This document shows, piece after piece, positions 62,206-64,000 of a stretch of 64,000 nucleotides of DNA. Every line of letters begins with the position of its first letter. Position 1 is the stretch's first letter. The notes beneath the pieces were generated by a model. It was not told the origin of the DNA and ran no database searches. It was given only the letters and a program-made list of their open reading frames with translations. The stretch is from Streptomyces sp. SID12501 (lineage in GTDB: Bacteria; Actinomycetota; Actinomycetes; Streptomycetales; Streptomycetaceae). The stretch is from the NCBI RefSeq assembly GCF_010550245.1, contig NZ_JAAGLU010000007.1:248001-312000 (forward strand), written 5' to 3'. Both the position numbers and the translations under genes were made by a program.

Positions 62206-63403
62206 GCTTGTCACCGTATCGGGAAGGTCCAGGATCGAACGACCCCGCGTACCTCAACGTCACCAGGACAAGCACCATCGGAACGAGCATCGCCCCCCGG
62301 TAGCTCCACAGATCACCCAGAGCCCCCACCAGGGGCGAACCGACCAGGAAGCCCACATAGTTGAAGATGTTGAGCCGCGCGACGGCGGCATCCGAAGCCC
62401 CGGGGAACAGCCGTCCGGCGGCGGCGAAGGTCTGCGGCACGATCACACACAACCCGAGCCCCAGCAACGTGAATCCGAGCATCCCGACCCACGCCCCGGG
62501 CGCCACGGCCACCACACCGAACCCGAGCGCCGCCACCAGCGCCCCCGCCCGTACGACGGCCACGGCCCCGAACCTCCGTACCCCGACGTCCCCGATGGTC
62601 CGCCCGATGAGCGTGGTGACCATGTAGACGTTGTACGGAACGGTCGCGAGCTGCTCCGAACTCCCGAGCACGTCCTGCAGATACTTCGCACTCCAGTTGG
62701 AGACTGTCGAGTCCCCGATGTAGGCGAAGGTCATCACCAGGCACAGCGGCAGCAGCATCCTGAAAACGAGAGCACCGGAGGCGGCCCCCTCAGGAACCGC
62801 GTCAGTCGGCTCCGAGCCGGACTTCGCCTCCGCCCCTCCCCCGTCCCTCGCGTCGACGTACCACCGGCTTCCGAGCAGCGCGGCCGGCAACATCACGGCC
62901 ACCACGGGCAGGTAGGACACGAAGAGGGCGAGATGCCAGTGCGCGCCGACCCAGGCCAGCGAGGCCCCGATGATCCCGCCCAGGCTGAACGCCGCATGGA
63001 ACCCGAGCATGATGCTGCGCCCGTACGCCCGCTGCAGACTCACCCCGAGCATGTTCATCGAGGCGTCGAGCCCACCGACGGCCAGCCCGAACGCCCCCAG
63101 GGCCACAGCGACCTCGGCCACATGGTCCCCGGCACCGACACCGAGCAGCGCCAGCAGTACGACGGGCTGCGACCACCTCAGTACGAGGCTGGGGGGCACC
63201 CGCTTCACCAACTGCTCCGCGCAGACGCTGCCGACCCCGGCCAGCACCGGCACGGCGGCGAGGAAGAGGGGAAGCAACCCGTCGGAAATGCCGTACCGGT
63301 CCTGGATGGCCGGGATTCGTGTCACGAGCAGCGCGAAGGCAGCACCCTGGGCAAAAAAGCTGAACGCCAGCGAGGCCCTGCCGCGCCGCAGCACATCTGT
63401 CAT
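62156..63403 (-). CDS. MFS transporter
   Basis: This 415-residue protein has twelve expected membrane segments. The N-terminal half starts RRGRASLAFSFFAQGAAFAL and has IMLGFHAAFSLGGIIGASLA. A polar linker rich in Gly/Glu (DARDGGGAEAKSGSEPTDA) separates the halves, and NVYMVTTLIGRTIGDVGVRR begins the second. It is likely a proton-coupled efflux or sugar exporter; the substrate is unknown. Its stop overlaps the acuC start. Confidence 0.9.
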   Translation of the reverse strand: MTDVLRRGRASLAFSFFAQGAAFALLVTRIPAIQDRYGISDGLLPLFLAAVPVLAGVGSVCAEQLVKRVPPSLVLRWSQPVVLLALLGVGAGDHVAEVAVALGAFGLAVGGLDASMNMLGVSLQRAYGRSIMLGFHAAFSLGGIIGASLAWVGAHWHLALFVSYLPVVAVMLPAALLGSRWYVDARDGGGAEAKSGSEPTDAVPEGAASGALVFRMLLPLCLVMTFAYIGDSTVSNWSAKYLQDVLGSSEQLATVPYNVYMVTTLIGRTIGDVGVRRFGAVAVVRAGALVAALGFGVVAVAPGAWVGMLGFTLLGLGLCVIVPQTFAAAGRLFPGASDAAVARLNIFNYVGFLVGSPLVGALGDLWSYRGAMLVPMVLVLVTLRYAGSFDPGPSRYGDKHERPRTADVGRGSNGV

Positions 63404-63496
63404 GGCGGCGAGCGTAGGGCCCCGGCTTACTCGTGGGTAGATGATTCGGAAGATGAATTCTGCTCACCTTTGATATCACCCATGAACAACGCCCCA

Positions 63497-64000
63497 CTAA
63501 GCACTCTGAGCGACGACACCGGCACAACCGGTACCGATACCGGCGCCAATTCCAGCCACGATGACATCGCTGCCGCGATCGCGATACCGGGCGACCTCGT
63601 CTCGGAGCATCCCCTTCATGGGATCAACGGCAAGCGCACCGCCGACGAGAACGGCCACCACCATCGCCCCGACCATCACGAGGGTGCCGAGCCAGACCAT
63701 GGTGTCGACGGGGAGGACACAGACTCCCACGATCCGCGCGACGCACTCCCCCAGCAGGGCCACGCCCCACACCACCGAGAAGATCCGCTCGGCCCGCCGA
63801 AACCGCGTGGACCCGGAGCCCAACCGCTCCCAGGCGGCGGCACGCTCGGCATCGCCCCTGACGAGGAACGGCTTCATCCCCTCGGTCATCATCGGCCGCC
63901 CCAGCCGCACCGACACCAGTACCCCGATCCCGACGACACTGCTGACCCCGCTGTCCTTCAGGAGCATCAGCCGCGCATCCCCGGCGACGAAACTGAGCAG
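63497..64000 (-). CDS. VC0807-like membrane protein, 5' end beyond window
   Basis: The frame is open to the window edge, reading LLSFVAGDARLMLLKDSGVS before the first visible ATG, so it is truncated at its N-terminus. GVLVSVRLGRPMMTEGMKPF and RAERIFSVVWGVALLGECVA resemble the VC0807 family of small multi-pass membrane proteins. Several hydrophobic segments follow. Function unknown. Confidence 0.7.
   Translation of the reverse strand: MLSFVAGDARLMLLKDSGVSSVVGIGVLVSVRLGRPMMTEGMKPFLVRGDAERAAAWERLGSGSTRFRRAERIFSVVWGVALLGECVARIVGVCVLPVDTMVWLGTLVMVGAMVVAVLVGGALAVDPMKGMLRDEVARYRDRGSDVIVAGIGAGIGTGCAGVVAQSA

Overview
This 64 kb window is chromosomal DNA from a Streptomyces or very close relative. The GC content is very high with strong third-position bias. 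GTG starts and four-base ATGA/GTGA overlaps are common. The right half carries the sporulation sigma factor bldN with its anti-sigma gene rsbN, the rex-hemA-hemC-hemD operon with a Rex operator, a BldB/WhiJ-type regulatory trio, and a class I lysyl-tRNA synthetase. No rRNA, prophage, CRISPR array or intact insertion sequence was seen.

Layout. (1) 1-1323: the end of a sugar ABC-transporter operon (two permeases, the first cut by the window edge). (2) 1.4-6.5 kb: an accessory patch with a DUF4232 lipoprotein, a small membrane protein, a methyltransferase, an unusual tRNA-Gly(UCC), a DUF1353 membrane protein with a coupled small ORF, a decayed copy of the methyltransferase 3' end, and a chloramphenicol-phosphotransferase-like kinase. 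(3) 6.5-13 kb: a glycan-use block (GH3, BadF-type sugar kinase, GH5-like enzyme, NagZ-type hexosaminidase) ending in a 64-bp perfect palindrome. (4) 13-18 kb: a secreted histidine acid phosphatase, a probable metal or copper pair (DUF6153, DUF305) and an OmpR/HK two-component system. (5) 18-24 kb: an FMN reductase/LLM monooxygenase pair, two short-chain dehydrogenases, small membrane proteins and RtcB RNA ligase. (6) 24-34 kb: two DUF3558 lipoproteins, a DUF2637 membrane protein, lysS, a secreted FN3 protein and argS. (7) 34-37.6 kb: HATPase, XRE/DUF5753 and DUF397 genes, an HTH protein, a RelE-like toxin and a Phd-like antitoxin. (8) 37.9-40.9 kb: a two-gene operon joining a GNAT/FeeM-like plus E1/ThiF-like fusion protein to a FabH-like ketosynthase; this is the best candidate for an undescribed biosynthetic system. 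(9) 41-45.5 kb: DUF805, DUF4253, an aminotransferase, a DUF574 methyltransferase and a short lipoprotein. (10) 45.4-64 kb: the conserved core, with hemB, hemD, hemC, hemA, rex, a glutaredoxin-like gene, a HAD hydrolase, bldN, rsbN, an acyltransferase, an epimerase, the tiny ribosomal protein bS22, a BldC-like HTH gene, a phosphatase-like gene, a broken spore-associated-protein gene, acuC, an MFS transporter and a partial VC0807-like gene.

How it works together. The rex operon ties tetrapyrrole synthesis (glutamyl-tRNA reduction, porphobilinogen polymerisation, ring closure and methylation) to the NADH/NAD ratio. The bldN/rsbN pair, probably linked by a BldN-type promoter in front of rsbN, sets the timing of aerial development. 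Strong bidirectional hairpins separate many convergent units. All family calls rest on motif recognition from memory; no database search was run.
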